A stretch of DNA of 27,967 nucleotides from JAUWBF01 sp043815125 (GTDB lineage: Bacteria; Verrucomicrobiota; Verrucomicrobiia; Opitutales; Opitutaceae): NCBI GenBank assembly GCA_043815125.1, contig JBDRJH010000225.1:1-27967 (forward strand), read 5' to 3'. Below, piece after piece: positions 7,150 to 14,405 of this stretch. How positions within the stretch are numbered: the first letter of the stretch is position 1; the number at the start of each line of letters is the position of its first letter. The position numbers and the translations under genes are program-made. The notes beneath the pieces were generated by a model. That model was not told the DNA's origin, ran no database searches, and saw only the letters and a program-made list of their open reading frames with translations.

Positions 7150-7165
7150 TGGCATTGATCTTGCA
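7150..7165 (+). promoter_or_regulatory. Sigma-54 (-24/-12) promoter
   Basis: TGGCATTGATCTTGCA matches the RpoN consensus TGGCAC-N5-TTGCA with one mismatch. The invariant GG (7151-7152) and GC (7163-7164) are separated by exactly 10 bases. The expected transcript start is near 7176, giving a 5' leader of about 78 bases to ATG 7254. Sigma-54 control fits a nitrogen-scavenging operon. Confidence 0.65.
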
Positions 7166-7253
7166 GTATTACGAAAATAAAACTTCGTAACACTTTCCAA
7201 TTTCCACCGCCTCTCCCGTTCCCACCGCAGCCTCACTGCTTCCCAGCACCGCC

Positions 7254-8057
7254 ATGCCTTTCGTCCGCCCACCCGCACCCACCGGCACCACCTTCACCAC
7301 CCAGCGTCCGTCCACGCCGCCGCCCCCACCCATGCCGGTCATCCCCGACGACCGCCTCTTCCACGAGGAGATCATCCCCGGCGGTGTGGCCGTCTCCTTC
7401 AACATTCGCCGCCACACCACCCTGCGCCTCACCGCGCTCGAGGCCGGAGCCAACGTCTCCTTCCTCTGCTACAACCGCCACGAGCTCATCGACCGTTACA
7501 ACATGGCCGACACCCTCAAGGGCCAGCACACCGCCAAGCTCACCACCGGCCACATCCTTGTCTCCGACATGGGCCGCGTGATGTTCTCCATCACCGGCGA
7601 CACCCTCGGCTGGCACGACCCCATCGGTGGACACGACAACGCCGCCATCATCGCCAAAAAATGGGGCGAAAAAAACTACCAGACCGCCCGCAACGCCCAC
7701 CACCGCAACAGCCACGACCTCTTCCTCATCGAGCTCGCCAAGCACGGCCTCAACCGCCGCGACCTCGTGCCCAACATCAATTTTTTCAGCCGCCTCGTTT
7801 CCGCCCCCGACGGCCGCCTCGAACACATGGCCGCCCACGCCCGCGCCGGCGACTTCGTCGACCTGCGCGCCGAGCTCGACCAACTCGTTGTCCTGACCAC
7901 CTGTCACCACCCCATGGATACGGCCAAGACCTACGGCCCGCGCCCGGTCAAACTCCAGCTCTGGCGCTCCGATCCGCCCGCCGCCGACGACTACTGCCGC
8001 ATCATCCGCCCCGAAAACGAACGCGCCTTCTACAACGCCGAACTCCTCTACGTCTGA
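7254..8057 (+). CDS. DUF1989 protein, urea-amidolyase-associated protein 1 (UAAP1), probable carboxyguanidine deiminase subunit
   Basis: The protein has 267 residues. From about residue 36 it matches the UAAP1 family (TIGR03425): EEIIPGGVAVSFNIRRHTTL, then ALEAGANVSFLCYN, DRYNMADTLKGQHTAKLTTG, HILVSDMGRVMFSITGDTLG with WHDPIGGH, RDLVPNINFFSRL, and GDFVDLRAELDQLVVLTTC. UAAP1 and UAAP2 were shown in guanidine-degrading bacteria to form carboxyguanidine deiminase (CgdAB), which turns carboxyguanidine into allophanate; the assignment here is by family. The first 26 residues are Pro/Thr-rich and not part of the family core, so ATG 7332 (MPVIPDDRLF) is a possible alternative start. It is the first gene of a three-gene unit. 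Confidence 0.85.
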   Translation: MPFVRPPAPTGTTFTTQRPSTPPPPPMPVIPDDRLFHEEIIPGGVAVSFNIRRHTTLRLTALEAGANVSFLCYNRHELIDRYNMADTLKGQHTAKLTTGHILVSDMGRVMFSITGDTLGWHDPIGGHDNAAIIAKKWGEKNYQTARNAHHRNSHDLFLIELAKHGLNRRDLVPNINFFSRLVSAPDGRLEHMAAHARAGDFVDLRAELDQLVVLTTCHHPMDTAKTYGPRPVKLQLWRSDPPAADDYCRIIRPENERAFYNAELLYV

Positions 8058-8072
8058 CCAAACCTTCATCAA

Positions 8073-8212
8073 TTCACAGAGCCAAGCCAGAGGATGCACA
8101 GAGCGTCACGGAGTCCAATCCCTCCGAACTCTGTGACGCTCTGTGGTCCCTCCTTCTTCCTCTGTGAAAATAACTCCGAATCCGTGTCCATCCATGTAAT
8201 CCGTGGTTAAAA
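8073..8212. repeat. Nested inverted repeat filling the UAAP1-UAAP2 spacer
   Basis: Outer arms TTCACAGAG (8073-8081) and CTCTGTGAA (8160-8168) enclose inner 18-bp arms (8097-8114 and 8128-8145) that match at 17 of 18 positions. The right flank (8175-8212) contains TCCGTGTCCATCC and GTGGTTAAAA. These CACAGAG/CCGTGG-type strings resemble dispersed intergenic repeats I have seen in many environmental bacterial genomes. The terminal GTGGTTAAAA also occurs at the ends of the element at 8890-8975. No gene is seen here. Confidence 0.65.
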
Positions 8213-8227
8213 AATCCTTCTTCTAGC

Positions 8228-8887
8228 ATGTCCGTCCTCAACTACACCGAATCCTCCCTCGCCCCCGCCGACGCCGCCTACCGCCAAGTCATTCCCGCCG
8301 GCGATTTCTGGATGCATGAAATCAAAGCCGGCCAGACCCTGCGCATCCTCGACCTCGAAGGCAACCAAGCCGCCGACACCTTCTTCTACCACGCCGCCGA
8401 CTTCACCGAACGCTACAGCGCCCAGGACACCATTCGCGAGCAAGGCGCACTCTACCTCACCACCGGCACCAAGCTCATGTCCAACGCCGGCCGCGCCCTG
8501 CTCACCATCACCGCCGACACCTGCGGACGCCACGACACCCTCGGCGGCGCCTGCGCCTGCGAAAGCAACGCCGTCCGCTACGGACACGGCACGCGCCACA
8601 TGCACGCCTGCCGCCAAAGTTTTCTGCTCGGCCTCGCCACCTGGCCCAACGCCTCCTTCGACCTCAACAAGCGCGACCTCCCGGCCAACATCAACTTCTT
8701 CATGAACGTGCCCGTCACTCCCGAAGGCGGCCTGCAATTCGACGACGGCGTCAGCGCCCCCGGCCGCTATGTTGAAATGCGAGCCGAGCTCGACGTCGTC
8801 TGCCTCATCAGCAACTGCCCCCAGCTCAACAACCCCTGCAACGGCTGGAACCCCACCCCCGTCGAAGTCCTCATCTGGAACCCCTGA
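8228..8887 (+). CDS. DUF1989 protein, urea-amidolyase-associated protein 2 (UAAP2), probable carboxyguanidine deiminase subunit
   Basis: The protein has 219 residues, paralogous to the preceding gene and matching UAAP2 (TIGR03424). Visible: QVIPAGDFWMHEIKAGQTLR, DLEGNQAADTFFYHAADFTE, RYSAQDTIREQGALYLTTGT, NAGRALLTITADTCGRHDTL, GGACACESNAVRYGHGTRHM and KRDLPANINFFMNVPV, with the shared C-terminal RYVEMRAELDVVCLISNCPQ. The Cys/His-rich centre (CACES...GHGTRHMHAC) is typical for this subfamily and probably binds metal. It would pair with UAAP1 to convert carboxyguanidine to allophanate. It sits between two repeat-filled spacers but in the same direction as both neighbours. No Shine-Dalgarno sequence is seen at ATG 8228. 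Confidence 0.87.
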   Translation: MSVLNYTESSLAPADAAYRQVIPAGDFWMHEIKAGQTLRILDLEGNQAADTFFYHAADFTERYSAQDTIREQGALYLTTGTKLMSNAGRALLTITADTCGRHDTLGGACACESNAVRYGHGTRHMHACRQSFLLGLATWPNASFDLNKRDLPANINFFMNVPVTPEGGLQFDDGVSAPGRYVEMRAELDVVCLISNCPQLNNPCNGWNPTPVEVLIWNP

Positions 8888-8889
8888 AA

Positions 8890-8975
8890 TTTTAACCACG
8901 AAGTTCACGAAGAATCACGAAGACACGAACTCTGCTTTCCGAGCTTCGTGTCCTTCGTGAACTTCGTGGTTAAAA
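8890..8975. repeat. 23-bp perfect inverted repeat (ACGAAG type) in the UAAP2-carboxylase spacer
   Basis: Arms 8890-8912 (starting TTTTAACCACGAAGTTCACG) and 8953-8975 are perfect complements. After a 9-base bulge the stem continues with GACACGAA (8922-8929) and TTCGTGTC (8945-8952), giving about 31 bp in total. The TTTTAACCACGAAG...CACGAAG wording resembles widespread dispersed intergenic repeats. It occupies most of the spacer and would form a strong RNA hairpin in the operon transcript. Confidence 0.7.
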
Positions 8976-8999
8976 GCCCCCGAACCCTCCTCTCTCCCT

Positions 9000-11900
9000 G
9001 TGTTCACCAAAGTCCTCATCGCCAACCGCGGTGCCATCGCCTGCCGGATCATCCGCACGCTTCGTCGCATGGGCATCGCCAGCGTCGCCGTTTACTCCGA
9101 CGCCGACCGCCACTCGCAACACGTCGCCCTCGCCGACGAAGCCATCCATATCGGCCCGTCCCCCGCCGCGCAGTCCTACCTCGACGCCGACAAAATCCTC
9201 GCCGCCGCCCGCGCCACCGGTGCCCAAGCCATCCACCCCGGCTACGGCTTCCTCTCCGAAAACGCCGCCTTCGTTGAAGCCTGCACCGCAGCCGGCATCA
9301 CCTTCATCGGCCCCCGCGCCGAGCAAATGCGCCAACTCGGACCCAAGCACTCCGCCCGCGCCCTCGCCCGCGCCCACGGCGTGCCCCTCCTCCCTGGCAC
9401 CGACCTGCTCCCCGACCTCGCCACCGCGCAAACCGAAGCCGCTCGCATTGGCTACCCCGTCATGCTCAAAAGCACCGGCGGCGGCGGCGGCATCGGCATG
9501 CAACTCATCCGCAAACCCGCCGAACTCGCCGCCGCCTTCACCACGGTCGTTCGCCTCGCGCAAAACAACTTCAAGGACGGCGGCGTCTTCCTCGAAAAAT
9601 TCGTCGAGCACGCCCGCCACATCGAAGTCCAGATCCTCGGCGATTCCCGCGGACACGTCGTCGCCCTCGGCGAACGCGACTGCTCCGTGCAACGCCGCAA
9701 CCAAAAGGTCGTCGAAGAAACCCCCGCGCCCGGCATCACTCCCGCCCAACGCGCCGACCTCCTCGCCTGCGCCGCCCGCCTCGGCACGGCCGCCGGCTAC
9801 ACCAACGCCGGCACCGTCGAATTCGTCTACGACAACGCCACCGGCCATTTCTACTTCCTCGAAGTCAACACCCGCCTCCAAGTCGAACACGGCGTCACCG
9901 AAGAAGTCACCGGCGTTGACCTCGTCGAGTGGATGATCCGCGCCGCCGCCGGCGACCTCGACCTCGCCTCCTACCAACCCACCGCCACCGGCGCATCCAT
10001 CCAAGTCCGCCTCTACGCCGAAGACCCGGGCAAAGCCTTTCAACCCGCCGCCGGCCTGCTCACCGACGTCCACTTCCCCAAGACCGCCCGCATCGAAACC
10101 TGGGTCGAGACCGGCTCCGAAGTCTCCGCCTTCTACGATCCCATGATCGCCAAGATCATCGTCAAGGGCACCGACCGCGCCGACGCCCTCGCGCGCCTCG
10201 ACGCCGCCCTCGCCGACACCCGCGTCCATGGACTCGAAACCAATCTGCCCTACCTGCGCCAGATCATCGCCAGCGAAGGGTTCCGTAGTGGAGCGGTCAC
10301 TACGTCCTACCTCGCCGGCCTGCCCTTCGTGCCCTCCACCATCGAAGTCCTCGAAGGCGGCACCCAGACCACCGTCCAGGACTATCCCGCGCGCATCGGC
10401 TACTGGGATGTCGGCGTGCCGCCCTCCGGCCCGATGGACAACCTCTCCTTCCGCCTCGCCAACCGCCTCGTCGGCAACCCCGACACCGCGGCCGGCCTGG
10501 AGATCACCGTCAACGGCCCGACCCTGCGCTTCAACACGCCCGCCGTCGTCGCCCTCACCGGAGCCGACATGGCCACCACGCTCAACGGCAAGCCCGTCGC
10601 CTTCCACCGCGCCTTCCGCGTAAAAACCGGCCAGACCCTGCGCATCGGCTCTGTATCCGGCGCGGGACTACGCGCCTACCTCGCCGTGCGCCACGGCCTC
10701 GACGTGCCCGACTACCTCGGCAGCAAGTCCACCTTCACCCTCGGCCTCTTCGGCGGCCACGCCGGCCGCGCCCTCCGCGTCGGCGACGTGCTGCGCGTGC
10801 ACACCGCCACGCCGGCAGGCGTCACCGACGACGCCTCGCTCCTGCGCGCCCCCGCCGCCGTGCAACCCCCGCTCACCCGCGAGTGGTCTATCGGCGTGCT
10901 CTACGGACCGCACGGCGCGCCCGACTTTTTCACCGAGGCCGACATCGCGACGCTGCTCACCACCGCCTACGAAGTTCACTACAACTCGGCCCGCACCGGC
11001 GTGCGCCTTATCGGCCCCAAGCCCGAGTGGGCGCGCCGCGACGGCGGCGAGGCCGGGTTGCATCCGTCGAACATCCACGACAACGCCTACGCCATCGGTG
11101 CGGTCGATTTCACCGGAGACATGCCCATCATCCTCGGACCCGACGGACCCAGCTGCGGAGGCTTCGTCTGCCCGTTCACGATTGTGCAAGCCGAGCTCTG
11201 GAAAATGGGCCAGCTCAAGCCCGGCGACAAAGTCCGCTTCGTCGCCCTCACCGCCCAACGCGCCAGAGAAATGGCCTACGCTCAGGAAGCGTTGATCGAA
11301 ACGCTCAAGGTAGGGCGCGGACTCCGCTCCGCGCCTTCCGAATGCGTCCCCCCGCCCGAGCCAGCCATCCTCCACCAACTCCCCGCCCGCCCACTCGCCC
11401 CCGCCGTCGTCTATCGCCGCCAAGGCGACGCCAATCTCCTCATCGAATACGGCGACGCCCACCTCGACATCGCCATGCGCATGCGTGTGCACGCGCTGCA
11501 AACCTGGCTCGAGCGCCACCGCCTCCACGGCATCATCGACCTCACCCCCGGCATCCGCTCGCTCCAAGTCCACTTCGACCAACGCCTCCTCCCCTCCGAG
11601 CGCCTCCTCGAAATCCTCCTCCGCGCCGAGAGCGAGCTGCCGGCCATCGACGACATCGAGGTGCCCTCGCGCATCGTCCATCTCCCGCTCTCCTGGGAAG
11701 ACGAGTCCACCCTGCTCGCGATCCGCAAATACATGCAGATCGTGCGCAAGGACGCACCGTGGTGCCCGTCCAACCTCGAGTTCATCCGCCGCATCAACGA
11801 CCTGCCCAACCTCGAAGAGGTTTACCGCATCTGCTTCGACGCGAGCTACCTCGTGCTCGCCCTCGGCGACGTTTACCTCGGCGCGCCCGTGGCCACGCCC

Positions 11901-12614
11901 GTCGATCCGCGCCACCGCCTCGTCACCACCAAATACAACCCCGCCCGCACCTGGACGCCCGAAAACGCCGTCGGCATCGGTGGTGCCTACCTCTGCATCT
12001 ACGGCATGGAAGGCCCGGGTGGTTATCAGTTCATCGGACGCACCTGTCAGATGTGGAACCGCCACAAACAGACCCCCGACTTCGTCGATGGAAAACCCTG
12101 GCTGCTGCGCTTCTTCGATCAGATCAAATTCTACCCGGTGTCCAACGCCGAGCTCACGCGCTTCCGCGAGGATTTCCCGCAGGGGAAGGTAAAACTCCGG
12201 ATCGAGGAAACAACCTTCAAGCTGCGCGATTACCAAAAATTCCTCACCGATAACGCCGACTCCATCGCCGTATTCAAAAACCAACAACAAGCCGCGTTCG
12301 AGGCCGAGCGCCAGCGTTGGATCGACAGCGGACAACTTAACTTCTCCGCGTCCGACGAAGCCGCCGCTCCCGCCGACGAATCCGCATTGCCCGAAGGCTG
12401 CCTGGCGGTGCCCGCGCACATCCCCGGCAACGTCTGGAAAGTCCTGGTCGCGCCCGACGACACCGTCACCGAAGGCCAGCCGCTGGTGATCCTCGAGTCG
12501 ATGAAGATGGAGGTGACGGTGGTGGCGTCCCGAGCCGGCAAGATCCGCGAAGTCCGCTGCGCGGAGGGTCGCCCGGTCAACGCGGGCGAGACGCTCGTGG
12601 TGGTCGAGGGGTGA
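9000..12614 (+). CDS. uca: Urea carboxylase / guanidine carboxylase (biotin-dependent, multidomain)
   Basis: The protein has 1204 residues, the full size of bacterial urea carboxylases (EC 6.3.4.6); many such enzymes next to UAAP genes are in fact guanidine carboxylases. Domains in order: biotin carboxylase (1-445; FTKVLIANRGAIACRIIRTL at the start, ATP-grasp loop STGGGGGIGM, then YFLEVNTRLQVEHGVTEEV); an AHS2/KipA-type carboxyltransferase part (about 455-765; EGGTQTTVQDYPARIGYWDV); a linker; an AHS1/KipI-type part (about 800-1035; VYRRQGDANLLIEYGDAHLD, later TWTPENAVGIGGAYLCIYGM); and a C-terminal biotinyl domain with the modified Lys in ESMKME. It starts with GTG at 9000, where the family begins. 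I cannot place the carboxyltransferase residue that separates urea from guanidine enzymes, so the substrate stays open. No allophanate hydrolase follows. Confidence 0.93.
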   Translation: MFTKVLIANRGAIACRIIRTLRRMGIASVAVYSDADRHSQHVALADEAIHIGPSPAAQSYLDADKILAAARATGAQAIHPGYGFLSENAAFVEACTAAGITFIGPRAEQMRQLGPKHSARALARAHGVPLLPGTDLLPDLATAQTEAARIGYPVMLKSTGGGGGIGMQLIRKPAELAAAFTTVVRLAQNNFKDGGVFLEKFVEHARHIEVQILGDSRGHVVALGERDCSVQRRNQKVVEETPAPGITPAQRADLLACAARLGTAAGYTNAGTVEFVYDNATGHFYFLEVNTRLQVEHGVTEEVTGVDLVEWMIRAAAGDLDLASYQPTATGASIQVRLYAEDPGKAFQPAAGLLTDVHFPKTARIETWVETGSEVSAFYDPMIAKIIVKGTDRADALARLDAALADTRVHGLETNLPYLRQIIASEGFRSGAVTTSYLAGLPFVPSTIEVLEGGTQTTVQDYPARIGYWDVGVPPSGPMDNLSFRLANRLVGNPDTAAGLEITVNGPTLRFNTPAVVALTGADMATTLNGKPVAFHRAFRVKTGQTLRIGSVSGAGLRAYLAVRHGLDVPDYLGSKSTFTLGLFGGHAGRALRVGDVLRVHTATPAGVTDDASLLRAPAAVQPPLTREWSIGVLYGPHGAPDFFTEADIATLLTTAYEVHYNSARTGVRLIGPKPEWARRDGGEAGLHPSNIHDNAYAIGAVDFTGDMPIILGPDGPSCGGFVCPFTIVQAELWKMGQLKPGDKVRFVALTAQRAREMAYAQEALIETLKVGRGLRSAPSECVPPPEPAILHQLPARPLAPAVVYRRQGDANLLIEYGDAHLDIAMRMRVHALQTWLERHRLHGIIDLTPGIRSLQVHFDQRLLPSERLLEILLRAESELPAIDDIEVPSRIVHLPLSWEDESTLLAIRKYMQIVRKDAPWCPSNLEFIRRINDLPNLEEVYRICFDASYLVLALGDVYLGAPVATPVDPRHRLVTTKYNPARTWTPENAVGIGGAYLCIYGMEGPGGYQFIGRTCQMWNRHKQTPDFVDGKPWLLRFFDQIKFYPVSNAELTRFREDFPQGKVKLRIEETTFKLRDYQKFLTDNADSIAVFKNQQQAAFEAERQRWIDSGQLNFSASDEAAAPADESALPEGCLAVPAHIPGNVWKVLVAPDDTVTEGQPLVILESMKMEVTVVASRAGKIREVRCAEGRPVNAGETLVVVEG
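11314..11335. repeat. Palindrome inside the interdomain linker of the carboxylase
   Basis: GGCGCGGA (11314-11321), loop CTCCGC, TCCGCGCC (11328-11335) form a perfect 8-bp stem preceded by GTA. It encodes part of VGRGLRSAPSE (around residues 770-781), between the two carboxyltransferase halves. GTAGGGCG-type palindromes look like dispersed repeats rather than coding signal, so this may be an in-frame repeat insertion. Confidence 0.35.
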
Positions 12615-12621
12615 TTCCGGT

Positions 12622-12640
12622 GCCGGCGCATGTTGCCGGC
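12622..12640. terminator. Weak hairpin between convergent carboxylase and HDOD genes
   Basis: GCCGGC (12622-12627) and GCCGGC (12635-12640) can pair around a 7-base loop in the 45-base gap between the two convergent stop codons. There is no T tract; GC-rich chance pairing is possible. Confidence 0.25.
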
Positions 12641-12659
12641 GGCCGCGCGGACGTTCCGG

Positions 12660-13487
12660 TCAGCTTTGGAAATTGGCGAGGGCGGCCTTGGCCTGATCGA
12701 TGATGTCCTTGGCGTCGTCCATGGTCAGCCGCACGCGTTCGAGCTGTTCGTGGCAGATGCCGAAGCCGTGGCGGTTGACGCCGAGTCCGTGTCCGGCCGA
12801 GCGCGCCATGCTGCCGACCAGATCCATCAGGTGGGCATAGGGCGAGGCGTCGCCGTCCGGGCGGGGGCCGACGGCGACCACGATCTCGGCGGGGAAGTTC
12901 CAGTCGCCGAGCACGAGCCGGTTCACCTGCTGATGGGTGACGCCGAAGGATTGCCCCTCCCAATCGGCCAGGCGTTCGTGCCCGGATTTTGGATACGTGT
13001 CGGCCTCGCTCATCGAGGGGGCGTGGAGCTTGTCGAGCACGATCATGCCGACGGTGCGCAGCAGGCCGGCGGTGTAGGCGGAGCGCGAGGCGAGTCCGAC
13101 GCGCGCGGCGGCGAGCTCGGCGACAATGGCCGAGAAGAGGTTGTGACGCCCGAAGTGCTCGGCGTCGCAGCCGTAGCAGCGGAGCGGGCGACCGGCCAGA
13201 TCGCGGCTGGTGACGACGCCGACGAGGCGGAACACCTCGCCGAATCCGACCCGCCGGAGCGCGTCGTGCAGATCGCCGACCTTGCCGTTGCCGAACGCGG
13301 GGCTGTTGGCGATTTTCAGCAGACGTCCGCTCAGCGAGGGGTCGCGCCCGATGAGCGCGGCGATGTCGTTGATGCCGGAGTGGCTGTCCATGAGCATGGC
13401 GTGCAGTTGCGCCATGATGCGGGGGGTGACGGGCAACGATTTGGCCGCCTCGAGCAGTTGGCTCTGGGAAAACGCTTGGGTGATCAT
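12660..13487 (-). CDS. HDOD domain signalling protein
   Basis: The protein has 275 residues and consists almost wholly of one HDOD domain, a helical relative of HD phosphohydrolases found in bacterial signalling proteins. Visible: KSLPVTPRIMAQLHAMLMDS, IAALIGRDPSLSGRLLKIAN, HDALRRVGFGEVFRLVGVV, and YTAGLLRTVGMIVLDKL. In true HD enzymes the last motif reads GLLHDIG; here it is GLLRTVG, so the catalytic His-Asp is absent, as usual for HDOD proteins. It has no receiver or GGDEF partner domain, so its signal is unknown. The start is ATG 13487; a GTG two codons upstream is also possible. It faces the carboxylase gene tail to tail and is probably unrelated to it. Confidence 0.85.
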   Translation of the reverse strand: MITQAFSQSQLLEAAKSLPVTPRIMAQLHAMLMDSHSGINDIAALIGRDPSLSGRLLKIANSPAFGNGKVGDLHDALRRVGFGEVFRLVGVVTSRDLAGRPLRCYGCDAEHFGRHNLFSAIVAELAAARVGLASRSAYTAGLLRTVGMIVLDKLHAPSMSEADTYPKSGHERLADWEGQSFGVTHQQVNRLVLGDWNFPAEIVVAVGPRPDGDASPYAHLMDLVGSMARSAGHGLGVNRHGFGICHEQLERVRLTMDDAKDIIDQAKAALANFQS

Positions 13488-13584
13488 AAGCACAGGGAAT
13501 ATCGACCTGTTGCTGATGTTATTTAGCCCGTTTTTTGCATGGTCCGGGCCTGGCTTTGGTCGTGTCGGCTGCCGCCAGGGGCGC

Positions 13585-14382
13585 TCACTCCACGCCGATC
13601 CAGACCGGGCCGTCCTTGGCGATGACGGGGCCGCGCTTGGGGGACTCGGGTTGCTCGATGGTCGAGGGCGCGAGCTTGAAGACGGGAAGGATCGGCGCGC
13701 CGTTGACGGTGCCGTAGGTTTCTCCGCGTTTCTCGATCAGGAGGAAGGCGCAGAAGACGCCGCCGCCGCGTTCGCCGATGAGGATGTCGAGGTCGATGAC
13801 CTCGCCTTTCTCCAGCTTGATCCAGTCGCCGGCCTTGAGTTTGCCGGCGGCGACGGGCTGGCCGGCGTCGGAGGCGGGTTTCCAGCCGACGGTGGGCGTG
13901 GTGATTTCCTTCCAGTTGCTCAGGAGGACGTTTTTGCCGTTCACCGCGACGCTGCAGACCTCCTCGCCGTAGCCCCAGAAGCGCCACTCGCCGGACTCGG
14001 GCGCGGAGACCTGGCCTTTGTAGTGGACGAGCCAGAACTGGGGTTTGACGACGTCGGCGACCTGGAAGGCCTTGGGCGCGGCGGTCGCCGGCATGAGCGG
14101 GAGGAACACCTGGTTGGCGTAGAGCGGCAGGGGCGCGCGAAAGTATTGGTTGAGCACGGCCTCGTCCCACTCGGAGGCGATGAACGTGTCGATGAACGCG
14201 TTGTAACCCTTGATGTTCATCGGCGTGGGTTTGCCGTCCTGGGTTTGTTTCAGGTCGTAGAGGATGCCGATGAGCGAGCGGGTGCTGCGTTCGGTGGTGC
14301 CGAAGGCGGTGATGTCTTGCGCGGCGAGCGCCGAGGGGAGCAGGGCGAGCAGCGTGGGGATGAGCAGGCGGGACAGGGGCAC
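13585..14382 (-). CDS. Secreted PA14-like domain protein
   Basis: The protein has 265 residues. A Sec signal peptide occupies residues 1-22 (MPLSRLLIPTLLALLPSALA, cut before QDITAFG). The mature part has ILYDLKQTQDGKPTPMNIKG, then QYFRAPLPLYANQVFLPLMP, PQFWLVHYKGQVSAPESGEW and RFWGYGEEVCSVAVNGKNVL. I recognise this as a PA14-like beta-sandwich common in secreted proteins of Verrucomicrobia and Planctomycetes, where PA14 is usually linked to carbohydrate or surface binding. The ligand is unknown. The start is set at GTG 14382 because the signal peptide begins there and no ATG fits; the frame is open far upstream but lies over the next gene. Only 23 bases separate it from that gene, so they are probably one operon. 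Confidence 0.7.
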   Translation of the reverse strand: MPLSRLLIPTLLALLPSALAAQDITAFGTTERSTRSLIGILYDLKQTQDGKPTPMNIKGYNAFIDTFIASEWDEAVLNQYFRAPLPLYANQVFLPLMPATAAPKAFQVADVVKPQFWLVHYKGQVSAPESGEWRFWGYGEEVCSVAVNGKNVLLSNWKEITTPTVGWKPASDAGQPVAAGKLKAGDWIKLEKGEVIDLDILIGERGGGVFCAFLLIEKRGETYGTVNGAPILPVFKLAPSTIEQPESPKRGPVIAKDGPVWIGVE

Positions 14383-14405
14383 GGGGCGGGGTAGGGGGCG
14401 TAGGG

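Larger units (their letters stand above)
6792..7253. other. 462-bp intergenic region upstream of the guanidine/urea operon
   Basis: No supportable gene. It contains a REP-like hairpin (6804-6823), the large inverted repeat at 7010-7094 and a sigma-54 type promoter (7150-7165), each listed separately. The stretch 6824-7009 shows no further convincing element. I looked for a guanidine riboswitch in the leader and did not find one. Confidence 0.7.

Noticed and set aside
10284..10304. Palindrome CGTAGTG...CACTACG inside the carboxylase gene, considered as an inserted repeat
   Set aside because: It encodes EGFRSGAVTTSYL, the conserved end of the biotin carboxylase domain, so it is ordinary coding sequence.
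10668..12419. 583-codon open frame on the minus strand opposite the carboxylase
   Set aside because: Antisense shadow of a GC3-rich gene; no domain is recognisable and the plus-strand enzyme is intact.
12660..13487. HDOD protein as a regulator of the guanidine/urea operon
   Set aside because: It is convergent, has no DNA-binding domain, and nothing in the sequence links the two.
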